Origin: Neoceratodus forsteri
Taxonomy: Eukaryota; Chordata; Ceratodontiformes; Ceratodontidae
Reading direction: 5' to 3'
Assembly: GCA_016271365.2 (NCBI GenBank)
Contig: CM028132.1
Span: 1,186,233,001 to 1,186,297,000, forward strand
DNA: 64,000 nt
This document shows, piece by piece, positions 1 through 11,065 of the stretch. Numbering within the stretch: the stretch's first letter is position 1; every line of letters begins with the position of its first letter. Under the pieces are notes generated by a model. The model saw nothing but the letters and a program-made list of their open reading frames with translations. It was not told the origin of the DNA and did no database searches. The position numbers were made by a program, and so were the translations under genes.

Positions 1-1459
1 GGCAGAATGCTGGATGCTGCAAAAGCTCCAGGGCAGCCCCAAGATGGCTTCAGCCATGGGGAAGGCAACCTCCGGAGGATTGTCCAGGTCCAAAATGTCC
101 ATAAAGGGATACTTATCCATGGTTTGGACTGGCTCTAGCATACAGATATGGACTCTAAGATTAGGTGGAAAAACACCCTGCAGGACACTGGGCCATCCTT
201 GGTGGACAGCTCCTCGACTGATCCCAGGTTAAGAAGGGGAGTCCCAGAAGAAGCCACGGAATCATGATCTGAGTCATCTGAGGACTCCTCAAAAATGACC
301 CTCAACCGTTTCTCACCATGGACCTCCTGGCTATCCTCCCCCAGGGTGTTTCTCACTGACAACTGGCATGGAAAACTGGTGGCAGAATTGGCCTCCTTGG
401 TTGGAGTGCCCACCTTCCACTACAGTGATGGAGACTCCACCCGAAGAGGTGGAGAAGCAGCTGTGGGGGGCACCTGTGTGGTGTGAAATGGTGGAGGTAC
501 CACTGGCAGCAGTCAAGTGACCAGGGGTGCATGATGTATAGCCCTACCCTGCCCCATGATGGCCCACTGTTGGATGAGGTGGGAACTGGGAGCACCAGGG
601 TCTGTGAGATCAAGTTCTCAGCCTCATCTAACAACTGACTGACCGGCTTGAGGGATGTCTCCGTGGCCTGCTTGACTGAACTCAAAGTTGACTAGCTTGA
701 TGGGGAACTGAAGAGCTCTCAACCTGCGCAACCTGTCCCTTGACTGAGGTGTGCTTGACAGCTGTCAAGCAGTCGAGTGAGTCGTGGGACTGGGAGGACC
801 GCAGTCTCTCCCGGTCCCATGGTGAGCACCGTGGTGCTTGTGCTTGGTATTACAGTGGGTAGGGTTCCCCCCAGGGTCTGGAGGGCCAAACATATGTCCC
901 CTGAAGCCTCCAGTGAATGACCCATTGTCACTGGCCCCAGGTGGAAACAGAACCAAGAACAAGGAGGTGCCTGCAGTAGCAGCCGAGACCTCCACATCAA
1001 GGACCACAAACTGCTGAGCAGATCCAGCTGCAGCCAAGGACTTCTTGCAGCCCTTAGGGTGGTGCTTCATATCCCATTACAAAGACTGACTCAGTGAGAG
1101 CTGGAGTTTCCTGTTCTTGAGGGACTCAGGAAGCATGCTTAAAGGCTACACCAGGCCATGTCATATTGCCCACCCAGGGAGTACAGATACGTGTCGTGTG
1201 TGGGTGGCCAACATTGTCTGCTGGCACAGAACTTGAACCCCAACTTCCAGTGCTTCATCAAAGAATGATGAGGGGAGTTAAAAGCACCAAGGAAATAATG
1301 CAAAGAAATTGAAAAACTTTGAAGACAAGGGTTTGCCTATGGCACACTAAATCCTAGGCAAGAGTTGTGAAGGAGGTGACCTGTTCTTCCAATGGAAAGA
1401 AAGATCTGATGCCACTGAGAGGAGTCAAGGGATATAACACCCAGGTAGTGGGAAAAGCT
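1..1459. other. unassigned leader region upstream of L2-like LINE
   Basis: No confident gene. On the minus strand, broken frames run from about 1070 to 1. They include a His/Lys-rich stretch (around 760-850) and an acidic Ser/Asp-rich stretch (around 240-310), which vaguely resemble the low-complexity part of a DIRS-type gag. No diagnostic motif is present, so this is only a suggestion. On the plus strand, 1080-1459 is probably the 5' untranslated part of the L2-like LINE whose endonuclease starts near 1475. No promoter or RNA gene was seen. Confidence 0.3.
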
Positions 1460-3165
1460 TAGCTTAAAGACATTCAACCAATCAAACTGTTCCAGTGGAA
1501 CTGCCAGAGCATGGAGAGTGAACCACATCCATGCCCTTAAGTCTGGTATTAAGTCAAATTGTATTTCCTCTGCCAATTTGGCTAGCATTACAGAGACCTG
1601 GCTGGGTGATGATGCATGCCCAGTCCTGGAGTTGTTGGTCCTGGCCAGGTTCTCCAAAGTGAACTGCCTGAGGGAGGACTGTAGGATGGGTGGCCATCTG
1701 CTTTAGATCTGAGTTGAATCTGATGGTGCACCCAGTAGGCGATACCTCATTGTTTGAATGCATGGCCTAGCGTGGGGGTCCAGTTGCATGCTATAGAATC
1801 CTCCTCATGTACCGGCCTCCCTGGCATGAAGGGAGATTTCTGCAAGAAATCATGGACTTCATTGACTAAAGAGTGTTGAAGTCACCTAGGTAACTTATTC
1901 TGGGTGATTTCAATGCTTAGGTTGACGTCAAACTCTTACAGTTTGGTCAAGATTTCCTGCAGGGCATGGTATCCCTGGGCCTTGCACAAGCAGTTGCTTC
2001 CACAACCCACCAATATGGCCATGTCTTGGACTTGGTATTGTCTCTGGGGCTCAAGACTGGTAATCTTCAGATTGATTCAACCATGTAGTTGGATCACTAT
2101 GCCATCAAGTTCACTTCCAGAGATCTCCTTTGTAGTCCACCCCCTGTAGAGGTGGTCCAGTTCTGCCCTTTGCAAGGGCTTCAATCAGAGGGACTCTTGG
2201 CAGTACTGGACACTTCAGATGTGTTGACAGCTTGTGGTAGGGGTTTGGAGAAGGCTGAGGCAGCCCATAACAGGTCTGTTATGGGGGTCTTTGATCTTGT
2301 GGCACCAGTTTGTGTGCCCACTGGTTTCATACCTGGGCACACCATGGTTTGACAACAAGCTAAGGGAGATGAAAACAAATTGGTGGAGGTTGAAGCATTG
2401 TTGGAGGAGGTCCAGGGGCCAGGAGGACAGACTGTCCTCGATGTCTCATTATGGTAAGCATCAAAGAGCAATCACCCATAGAAAGGCAGTGTTCCTGTCT
2501 TTGGAGACTGCTGCTATAAGGAACTAACTGGCTCAACTCTTTTGTACTGTGGACAGGCTTCTCCATCTGGCCTGTCCTGAAGCTGAGAGAGCTGCTTCAT
2601 CTGCTAAATGTGAGGAGGTTGCTCAGTTCTTCTTGGACAGGGTGTCCTCTATTAGGGCTGGGATCTTGCCAAGTGGGCCAACACAGCCCAGCAATTTTGA
2701 GCCTGTGAGTCTAAGACACATTCAGTGGTCTTGGGGAGAGTTTCAACCACTGATGATGGAAAAGGTGAGTGGGGTGATTTTGGAGCTGCAGCCTACTTTT
2801 TGTGATGTGGACCCAGGCCCGACATACCTAACTCATGAGCTGTTTAAGGCAGTGTTTGCTGGGATTGTCCAGTGTTCTCTGTCAGAGTGGGTGTTCCTGG
2901 TGTCTCAGAAAAGCACGCTGGTGAAACCCCATCTGAAAAAGCAATCTTTGGACCTGGATGTCCTCATGAATTACCAACCTGTGTCAAACCTGCCCTTTTT
3001 GTGCAAGGATATTGAGAAGGTAGTAGCACTGCAGCTTGATGCACACCTCACTACCTTTGACATCTGTGAGCCTCTCCAGTCTGGGTTTAAGTCTAGGCAC
3101 AACACAGAAACTGCACTAGTTAAGGTGTATAATGACTTGCTCATCATGACAGATAGAGGATAAAT
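1460..3165 (+). mobile_element. L2-like LINE no. 1, part 1: endonuclease and start of reverse transcriptase (degenerate)
   Basis: Decayed non-LTR retrotransposon ORF2. The apurinic-type endonuclease starts near 1475 (FQWNCQSM) and shows an ITETW motif (about 1588-1602), ILGDFN (about 1897-1914) and LDHYAIKF (about 2088-2111, equivalent to the SDH motif). The RT N-terminal part runs from about 2549 to 3160 and reaches the 'LQSGFKSRHNTETAL' region that precedes palm motif A. Several stops and frameshifts are visible. The frame is cut at 3165 by a DIRS element and resumes at about 7623 with the motif A segment (AFDTVDH). The L2/Rex1 assignment rests on these motif strings; the exact clade needs a phylogeny. 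Confidence 0.75.
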
Positions 3166-3395
3166 GGAAATTACTTACCTACCATAATTTTGATCTTTCT
3201 ATGTATCTTCACCACTCATCACCTTTGGATACTTGGCCAGAGGTCATGACCACGTGGGAACTTTTGTTTTTGGGATGGGTGGAGTCAACACACCATTGGG
3301 GCCACCCTCGAGGCTGAATCACTGCATGGCACTTGTGGGTTGGCAGTTAGGTATTGTCAACTCCACCCTCCCACCAGTTCTGAGTCACTGTAGAG
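3166..3395. repeat. DIRS no. 1 right inverted terminal repeat
   Basis: The outer end begins 'ggaaattacttacctacc'. Inward of about 3215 it matches the reverse complement of 7400-7600 (the ACTTGGCC...AGGTCATGACC segment and the CAACTCCACCCTCC segment). The outermost 45 or so bases differ from the left repeat, as in other DIRS elements with non-identical inverted repeats. Confidence 0.75.
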
Positions 3396-4104
3396 GTTAG
3401 AAAAGGGTTGGGAGGGTGGGACAAGGAAGTCCAAGGGACAGACAAAGGAAAAGAAATAAAACTAAAAGAAGAAATAAATGACTGAGAGGACAGAAGAAGT
3501 TCGAAGGCTAAGGGGGATTGGGTAGGGGCCCAAATTTCTGGAAGTAGAAAGGAGGAGGGAGGGAGGGTTAAGATTTGTAGAAGTAAGGAGAAATTAAGAG
3601 GGGGGAGAGACAGGAGAAACATACCCTGTAACCTTGACCTGTCTCCAGTGTATATAGGAACTGCAAAGGAGTAGCCAAGAGGCTAAATGCCAGAATTGCA
3701 GGCACAGAATTACTGGCAAACTCCTAAAAGCAGAATTGGCTATTCTGGAAGAAAAGACAGGAAAACAGGGATATCGCCCCCCTCAAAGGAGGTTTGGTGC
3801 AAGAAACTTAGTTTCTTAAATTAATTGAAGTTATGTCCACAGGACAAGGAAATCAGAGAAAATCAAGGATTGACGGGGAGCAGGAAAGAAAAGGAGGCAA
3901 CTGCCAACCCCCACCCCATGGGGTGGAGCCGAAGTACTGAAGAAGGAGTGCTCCCACGCCTGACCACTCTACCTCTAAAGAAAAACTATCCCCCTATGTG
4001 CCCCAGTTTACCTTGCCCCTGACTCACAGAAAGGAGGGGGCAAGAGAGGGGGCACAGAGAGGAAGGGGGACCCAGATACTGAGGCCCCAGGGGGATGGAG
4101 GGTG
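3396..4104. other. DIRS no. 1 non-coding segment between right repeat and internal complementary region
   Basis: Purine-rich plus strand (many GGAGG and AAGGAG runs). No convincing coding potential; short frames here lack any family motif. Position suggests untranslated 3' DNA of the DIRS copy. Confidence 0.45.
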
Positions 4105-4225
4105 GGATTGTGATGAATGGCGAAGATACACAGAAAAATCAGAATTACAGTAGGTAGATAATTTCCGTATCTTATCTGTATCAATCTTCATCATTCATCG
4201 CCTTTGAGGGAGTGCCAAGCCCCCC
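4105..4225. repeat. DIRS no. 1 internal complementary region
   Basis: The left half (about 4110-4166, ending 'gtaggtagataatttcc') is the reverse complement of the right outer end at 3166-3225. The right half (about 4167-4225, starting 'gtatcttatctgtatc') is the reverse complement of the left outer end at 7565-7622. The junction lies at 4166/4167. This equals the two element ends fused head to tail, the sequence expected to template the circular intermediate in DIRS replication. Confidence 0.8.
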
Positions 4226-4378
4226 CGAAGGGGGTTTTAAACCCTAAGGGACTGAGTCCCTTAGCTCTCAGTGGGTGACACACTAAGAGGGAGAACCTTC
4301 AGGGCCTGGAGAGGCCCGAGTATGGGGAGAGTGAGACGGGGGACCCCTGGAGGTAGTAGAAAGTTGCCCCTACAGATA

Positions 4379-7145
4379 TCAGCTCATTCTATGGGAGAAG
4401 AGATAGGTTCTCTGGTGGGTGGAGTTAATCATCCTACGCTGGGCCAAGGGTGACAACCGGGAACGACGCAGCCATGCCGTCTGCCTAGTGCAAATCGCTG
4501 TCCCTACAACCCTGGTAGCTACCTTATTGGCATCATATGATGCCCCTGCTTGGTGCCTTGCTAGCTCCAGGCCACGTGCAGAGAGTGCAATGGCTTGTCT
4601 GATTTGCTCCTTGTCAGGCATGGAGGCTAGGAGCTGACCCAGCCTGGAACACAAGAACCTGTCATAGGTTGCATAGTGGGCCTGATGTGCTGCAATAGAG
4701 AGCAGCAACCATGCTGAGTAGAAGGTTCTCCTCCCCCAGAAGTCAAAATCCGAGGAATCTTGATCTGGGGGCTGGTCATGATGCATGGCGCAAAGCCCAT
4801 CAGGAGTGTCCAGTTGTGTCAGTCCTGACTGAGGATGAGGCATGGAACCTGGAGACTCTGGGGGGCACAATACCGCTGGCAGAGATCCCTAGGGACAGAA
4901 ACTCCAGAAAAGGGTCTCTGCCAGGAACGCAATGACGCCTCCCAAAAGGGAGCAGACCAGGGGGGCACCACAAGGGTGTCCTCACTGAAATTGCCTAGAA
5001 AGGCATGCGCTGAGTGCTCTGGATTGTGTTGAGTAGGAGGGTTAATGTACAGGTCCTCTAACATCCTCATGGGGAATCGCTGATACTCAGCAAAATCAGC
5101 AGCTAAAGAGATGCGGGCAGACAGCTCCTGTCCCCCAGAAGAGGGGGATGAAGAGTCAGAGGACCTCAAAGGTTCAGAAGCTGTCTGCTCAGGGGGAGGT
5201 TGAAAAACCTGTCTGTACAGTGCCCTAACATAAGAGGAAAACTGAGCAGCCTGAGTTCTGAACTGCTCCCAGGAGAGAGGCCTGCTAGGACCACGAATGC
5301 CTGGGAGCACAGGAGAAGGTGGCAGAGGAATAGGGGCAGAACCTACAATGGGGATCTGTTGACCTCCGCCTGGGCTAGGGAGTGCACCGGGAGTACTAGG
5401 GGAAGAAGGCACTCTGGAAGACTCCACAGCCAATAGCTGAACAACCAAACTGGTACTGCCTAGGCTGCGACCTGAAGAATCCCCCCATGAGGTGGCTGGG
5501 GCCATGAAGGTCCAGAAGGATGGTTCCCTACCTCCAAAGAATGGGGCCCTCTCAAGGAAACTGAGAGGGAAGAACAGAGATCTGCACTATGACTTCTCCC
5601 AGAGCCCAGGTGGGTTCCAGAAAAAGGCTGCCGCATAGACCCCATGCCCCTTGACCCCTCAAAATTGATGAGCACCCTCCTCCATGAGAAAGCCAGCCTA
5701 GGCATCTGATAGCCCTGGTTAGCCCCCAAAGGGGCTATCCAGGGAGTAGCACCTTCCCCTCCCATGGGTGCTCTGATCGGCCCCAAAGTTGGGCAATCCA
5801 GGCACACCACATGAGGGGGTACCACCACTGAGGGGTCAGAGAACCCTCTGAGGTCAGGCTGCAAGGCAATGGTGGCCTGCACCACTGCCTGCTGGTCAGA
5901 ACCCCTGACCCTGGCCCCCGGCAGTCACTGTCAGCACCTCAGAGGGGGGGCTGACTCAGGCCTGTTGAGGACACTACCAGGGTGTCCACACCAGCAGCCA
6001 AATCCAGGGAGCCAGACTGCTCATCTGACTCAGAGTCTGACTCCTCCTCTTCAGAAGAGGTGGAGATCAAAGTCCTGTGCCAAACAGTGCATGGACGCCT
6101 GCTGCCATCCCTAGTGAACAGGGCACTAGGAACAGAGACTGCACCAGAGTCGATGCCGGTGCCCCCCTCCGCACCACGAATGGTGCCAGAAGAGGACGCA
6201 GCCCCAACATGGGAGGCAGCCTTGGAGCCAGAGCCTGTCATGGCGCCATCCCGACCCACAGCGCCACAAGCGGCGCCAAGACCAGCAACAGCACTGACGA
6301 CGGCTCCGACCATGCTCTCGGCACTGTGAATGGCGCTGAGGCCGGAGACCCCCATGGCATCGACCAATCCCATGGCACTATGAACGGCACTGAGAACAGA
6401 GACGGCACCAATGACTGCCTCAACAGCACTCTCGGCACCACAAATGGCACCGAGGTCTGAAACCCCCATGGCACCGTGTCCATGTTTGGAGCCACAAATG
6501 GCTCCAGAACTGGACATGGCACCTTGTTCAACCACAGCGCCGTGAATGGCACCAGGGTGAAAAACAGATAGGGACGATGCCATAGAGCCTCCCATGGTGC
6601 TGACAGCCCCACCGGTGCTGCAAACGGCACCAAGCGATGGACCAGCACCGATGATGGTGCCATCAGGGCCCATGACACTGTGATTGATGCCAAGTCCCAA
6701 GACGGCGCTGACAGATGGCGCTGACCCAGGCCTTCAGAGCCACAGGTGAGACACCGGGGGAGCCTTTGCCCCCAAAGCGGCCCCTCCCGTCTGTCCCCGG
6801 GTGGGACAGACCTGGCCTTCTACACCATGGGAAGGGCCTCTGCCACAGCTAGGCTAGAAGAGGCAGAAGTCCCCTCCTCCTCAGTCCATATAGAACCAGG
6901 AAGGGACCCAGAGGAAAGGCCGAGAGACCGCGGCTTGGCCAGACGAGTGCACGCCAGACCCCCGAAAGTCGGCAGAGCTCACCCCACTTTCCACGGGCAT
7001 TGCTCGATAACCCAGCAGTCCATGGAGAATCAGGTGTTGCATGAATCCATGTCATGAAGCTGGCCAAGACATGTGAGGCAACAGTCATGCTGGTCGGTGA
7101 CGGAGTACTTACAGCCACAAGGGCACCATCGCATGGGGGGGGCCA
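4379..7145 (-). pseudogene. DIRS gag-like protein (frameshifted)
   Basis: The chosen start is the minus-strand ATG near 7139. It opens with a Cys/His cluster (CPCGCK...HDCCLTCLGQLHD...C, about 7055-7130) typical of the N-terminus of vertebrate DIRS gag. A long low-complexity part follows (about 6700-5940), with degenerate repeats of the type G-A-[VI]-x. The C-terminal half includes SWEQFRTQAAQF (about 5235-5270) and a YDANKVATRVVGTAI...AWLRRSRL block (about 4540-4445). That block matches the conserved YD..D.AAR..A.G.ALRR.AWLR region of DIRS gag. Frames change several times, so it is not translatable as one protein. Function by family: nucleocapsid of the retrotransposon particle. Confidence 0.7.
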
Positions 7146-7399
7146 TCCTGTTTTGGAAGTCTTCTTGCCTTCCAACCTAGACTTGACCTACAAAAAAGAA
7201 ATACCAAAGTTGACTCGACATTGCAAAGACAAAATTAAATAATGGAACAATCTTACCGGGCAACGTCGAGTAGGCGAACAGAACCTGCAGGAGATAGGGA
7301 GCCGACGGACTGTGGCATGGAGTCGATAAATAATCGAGATGGAGTTGAGAAATCAACTGCGCACAAGGTAGGCCTTAAATTTCTTCACTGCAAGAGTCT

Positions 7400-7622
7400 C
7401 ACAAGGTGACCTCAATGGTGGGAGATGAAGAACTGGTAGGAGGGCGGAGTCGACAACACCTAACGGCCAACCCGTGAGTGCCACGCAGTGCACTGGCCTC
7501 AAGGGCGGCGCCAATGGTGCATCGACTCTGCCCATCTAATAAAAAAAAAGCTCCCATGGGGTCATGACCTCCGGCCAAGTACCCAAAGGTGATGAATGGT
7601 GAAGACTGACACAGATAAGATT
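7400..7622. repeat. DIRS no. 1 left inverted terminal repeat
   Basis: Inverted match to 3205-3395. It contains GGTCATGACCTCCGGCCAAG and, near the outer end, TGATGAATGGTGAAG. The outer end (about 7600-7622) is complementary to the right half of the internal complementary region at 4167. As the element runs on the minus strand, this is its 5' end and would carry the promoter. Confidence 0.75.
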
Positions 7623-8029
7623 GGTCAATTCTTTTTCTCCTTGATCTCGCCTCAGCATTTGACACTGTAGACCATGGGTTGTTTTCGGTGTACATACTAC
7701 CCCTGGGCAAGATCATTAGGCACTAGGGGCTTGGGTTTCATTGCTATGCTGATGATGCCCACCTCAATGCGTCCTTTGTACCCCAGACACTAGGGGCAGT
7801 TGATGTGCTAAATAGGTGGCTGGCTGAGATCCAAGACTGGATGTCTTCAAGCTGGGTGAGAGTTAACCTGGACAAAACTGAAGTATTAATATCAGAGCCG
7901 GGACATAGGAGGGGAGTGGCAGCTACTGGGAAGGAGACAGGGCCTCAGTGCGGCCCCTCTGGACTTTTGGCTGCAACTAATGTGAAAAATCTGGGAGACA
8001 TTCTGGATGAGGGGCTGACATTTTAAGGT
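7623..8029 (+). mobile_element. L2-like LINE no. 1, part 2: RT palm region
   Basis: Resumes the host LINE after the DIRS copy. AFDTVDH-type motif A is encoded at about 7650-7675. A CYADDAHL block (about 7741-7770) is the metal-binding FADD-equivalent motif with both Asp present. WLAEIQDWMSSSWVRVNLDKTEVL follows at about 7820-7890, a typical post-palm helix and NxxKTE motif. Stops occur near 7720. It ends at the ATTTTAAGGT duplication (8020-8029), where another LINE fragment is inserted; the frame picks up again at 9577. Confidence 0.75.
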
Positions 8030-9576
8030 TCATTCTAAATCTGTTAAGCAAAATTCCAGAGAAACTTGTTGCCATTCAAGTTACACACTATTTAGAGACA
8101 TATGACTTAATACTGTAAGTCCTCGGCAGCGTGGATTTCAAAGAAATCATGGGATGGGCACAGCCCTGATCAGGTTCACAAACTCCGTTCTGGGTGGTTT
8201 TGAAAAAGGTATTTTAACTGGGGCACTTTTCATGGACCTGACCAGGGCGTTTGACCTTATAAATCACTCTATACTTAGCGTGAAACTTGGAGAGTTGGGT
8301 TTTTCTCCAGAGGTGGTATGAATTGGTTTGATAACTATCTGATGCAACATTCTCAGGTTGTTTATGTTAACTCTGTTCAGTCTGATGACTGTGGTTTAAA
8401 GTGTGGAGTTCCGCAGGGATCCATACTTGGACCCCTGTTGTTTTTGCTTTTTTTTAATCAGCTTCCTTCTTTGTGTAATTTTTGTGAAATGCTTTTGTAT
8501 GCAGACAACTTGATTGTCTTTTCTCAAGCTAAAACAATTGATCAATTGACTACTTGGTTGGAAGCTGATTTTCAAAAGATTGCTCTTGGTTTTTAGTGAA
8601 TTCTATGGTTCTGAATGTAAAAAAAACAAAATCGATGTTATTTGGTTCATCTTTTATGTGGAAGAAAAATCTTAGTTTACAGGTTCATAATTTAAATGGG
8701 ACAAATATTGATCAGGTATCAGAATTTAAATATTTAGGTGTTCTATTGGATGAAAAATTGTCATTTTCTTCTCAAGTTACTGCAGTTAGTAGAATTATTA
8801 ATTGTAAACTTTATTTATTTATTTAGTGATTCGGAAAAGACCTTTGAGCGCAAGCTCTTTTACAAAGGTTCCACGTCCACTTGTTATTTTATGTAAATTG
8901 AGGAAATATTTTTCCTATGCTACATGTTATTCAGCTGCTTTAGGTTCTCTGTTACCTCACTTGGATTATAATTCTAGGTTTTATTTTAATCTGGGTGCCA
9001 GAGAAAATAATGTTTTGACAGTTGCTCATCATAATATCTGTCGTTTTGTATTGAGTTCTCCTCCACATATGCATCATTGTGTACTTTATTCTCAGTTGGG
9101 GTGGTTGTCTCCGAGTAGCAAATTTGCTTACTTTTTGGGTTATCAAATGTTTCAGGTAATCTATAATAAGTTGCATTATCCACTGCTAAATCTTATTACT
9201 TTATGTACCCCCAATAACTGGTTTACGTTCCTCAATTGGTATTTTGTTAACCATTCCACACTGCAAGTCTAAACAAGGTTCACGTTCCTTTTCTGTAGCA
9301 GCCCCAGTGTTTTGGAATGCACTTTCTGGTGTGTTAAGAAATGAAGTGTTGTTAAGGCTGTTTAAGATAACATTGAAAGAATATTTGATGTTAATGGATA
9401 GCTGCAAATGTTTAACTGGTGTAATGATTTTTTTTCATGTTTATTTTATTTTTTCACTGTTTGTTATTCTATTGTATGTATTGTATGTTCTTTTGTTATT
9501 GTGTCGGGTCGGGCCTGAAAAAGGGCTTTCTGTCCAGTGCTCTTACCCGGTTAACAAATTTAAGAACAGATGTAAG
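8030..9576 (+). mobile_element. 5'-truncated L2/Rex1-like LINE fragment inserted in L2-like no. 1
   Basis: Non-LTR RT fragment of a family different from its host, and more AT-rich. It shows LFMDLTRAFDLINH (about 8230-8270, motif A), CGVPQGSILGPLLF (about 8403-8445, motif B) and LLYADNLIVF (about 8492-8521), where the second catalytic Asp of YADD is Asn. Thumb/C-terminal sequence follows up to SVLECTFW-like coding near 9320. A T-rich 3' untranslated part ends near 9576. It is bounded by the direct repeat ATTTTAAGGT (8020-8029 and 9577-9586), as expected for target-primed insertion. Stops are present at several points. Confidence 0.8.
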
Positions 9577-10019
9577 ATTTTAAGGTGTTAGCAGTAGTCT
9601 GAAATGGCTTCTACCTTCTGTGGGACATCAGGCGGATTAAATCCCTTATCTCCCCTGGTGACCTGGCCACACTAGTGCACATGTTCATGACTTCAAGGAT
9701 TGATTACTGCAATGCTCTGTACCTTGGAGTTAATGAAGGTGCGCTACAGCACCTGCAGCTGGTGTAGAAAGGGGCTGCTAGGTTGCTGACTGACCTTCCA
9801 AGGTCATGTCATGTCTCTCTGGTGCTGCATGATCTGCACTTTCTGCCAGTAAAGTGGTGCATCTCCTTTACAGTGGATCTGCTCACTTACAAGGCCCCGC
9901 ATGGGCTGGACCTGGGTTACGTGGTGGATCTCTTGACTCCTTAAGTACCCTTATGCCCTCTCTGCTTCATTGAGGAGGGCCTCCAGATAGTTCCCAAAAC
10001 AAGGTGAAAAACCTCCGGG
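9577..10019 (+). mobile_element. L2-like LINE no. 1, part 3: C-terminal RT region
   Basis: Encodes GFYLLWDIRRIKSLI, SRIDYCNALYLGV, KGAARLLTDLPR and the LHFLPVKWCISF...LLTYKAPHGL string. This is the conserved C-terminal stretch of L2/Rex1 ORF2 (canonical L.WLPV..R..FK...L..KALHG). Joining it to 7623-8029 across the 8030-9576 insertion restores continuity of the protein. It stops abruptly at a run of G near 10018, where a Tx1-like ORF1 fragment begins. Confidence 0.75.
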
Positions 10020-10940
10020 GGGGGACTTTCGGTTCCGCCTCTACCTAATGAGGACATGAATACTTGTTGCTCCAACCCCCAGGAGTTTTAATCTTCCCCA
10101 TCTGGCCTTCCAAGAGCACTAAATCTACTAGCATACTATGTAGAGACAAAATGCCAGCAAAATCAAACCAAAAAGACATGCTCTTGGAGTAATTTGAAAC
10201 CTCCAAGCTCTGCAGATCCTTGATACACTACGGCCAACAGTAGCAGCTGCTCCATCTCAGTCACCTCGGGCCTTAACAGCAAAGAAAGTGAGGAAGAGAG
10301 GGAGAGGAGTCTTAGGATTCTCAAGATCGCATCGAAGAGAATACCCCATGAACTGGGAAAAATCAGCTCAACCATGATCAACTTGGAAAAGGCTGTGCTA
10401 GAAACGTCTCGAGGTCTTACAGAACTTACACAATGAACCACTGATTATGAAGCAGGCCTCACTGAGGCCTCCAACACAGTGAAGCAGCATGACTCAGCCT
10501 TCCGTTATCTATTGAAGTGGGAGCGAGAACTCACAGGTAAGCTGGATGATCTGGAGCTTCACTCCAGAATGGACAATTTACGACTATATGGTCTCCCAGA
10601 ATACATGAAAACTGGGCCCATGGAAGGCTTCCTGGAGACCTTCTTCAAAGGAATACTTGGCCTTCCTGCTGATGAACCCCTGAACATTCTGCGGGCCCAC
10701 ATAGTGCTAGCCAAAAAAACTGACAGACCCCAAAGCCAACCCGTGCTTGATAGTCATAAAATTACTCAATTACCACAACAAAATCAAACTGCTAAACTTT
10801 GTCTGGACTAAAAAAGAAATAATTTTCAGAAACAGAAAACTATTTTTTGACCATGACTATGTACCCGTAAAACAAAACAGACAAACACTTCTGGCCATCA
10901 AGATGCATTTAGCTACCATCAAACATTTTCATTTAAAATA
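10020..10940 (+). mobile_element. Tx1/L1-like LINE 5' fragment with ORF1
   Basis: Starts with a G-run and 'actttcggttccgcctc', similar to the G-rich 5' starts of vertebrate L1/Tx1 elements. The degenerate ORF1 begins at MPAKSNQK (10151). Coiled-coil-like sequence follows, then the RNA-binding block DDLELHSRMDNLRLYGLPE (about 10540-10597) and MEGFLETFFKGILGLPADEP (about 10620-10678). NFVWTKKEIIFRNRKLFFDHD follows at about 10793-10857. ORF1 proteins of this kind form trimeric RNA chaperones. No ORF2 follows; the copy ends near 10940. Confidence 0.7.
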
Positions 10941-11065
10941 GGAATGATGTGTTTGTTTGTATTTATTGGCATTGTATTTTATAAATGTTTTAGAACTGAA
11001 TGTAAAGCGCATTGAATCACAATGAGATTTGCCCTATATCAAATAAAACTTGAATGAATGAATGA
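10941..11065 (+). mobile_element. L2-type 3' tail with (TGAA)n end
   Basis: Contains 'aatgtaaagcgcattgaa', 'gccctatat' and 'aaataaaacttgaatgaatgaatga', the usual 3' end of L2-like LINEs and of SINEs that use them (AAAGCGC...CTATAT...AATAAA plus short tandem tail). It may be the 3' end of L2-like no. 1 beyond the Tx1-like fragment, or a separate tail. The sequence cannot separate these. Confidence 0.55.

Larger units (their letters stand above)
3166..7622 (-). mobile_element. DIRS element no. 1, gag-only (non-autonomous derivative)
   Basis: The element runs on the minus strand and sits inside the RT frame of the L2-like LINE. Three structural parts fit the known DIRS-1 plan. There are inverted terminal repeats (about 3166-3395 and 7400-7622) that share the sequence around 'cttggcc..aggtcatgacc' in opposite orientation. 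There is also an internal complementary region near 4105-4225 that joins the complement of both outer ends. The only coding region seen is a gag-like gene (7145 down to 4379). No RT, RNase H or tyrosine recombinase is visible between gag and the internal complementary region, so this copy looks like a deletion derivative mobilised in trans. No target duplication is apparent, as expected for recombinase-based insertion. Confidence 0.8.

Noticed and set aside
4150..4170. Splice-site-like motif GTAGGTAG/ACTTACCTACC suggesting an exon boundary
   Set aside because: The motif recurs at DIRS right ends and internal complementary regions (3174, 4151, 21913, 22341), so it is part of the element ends.
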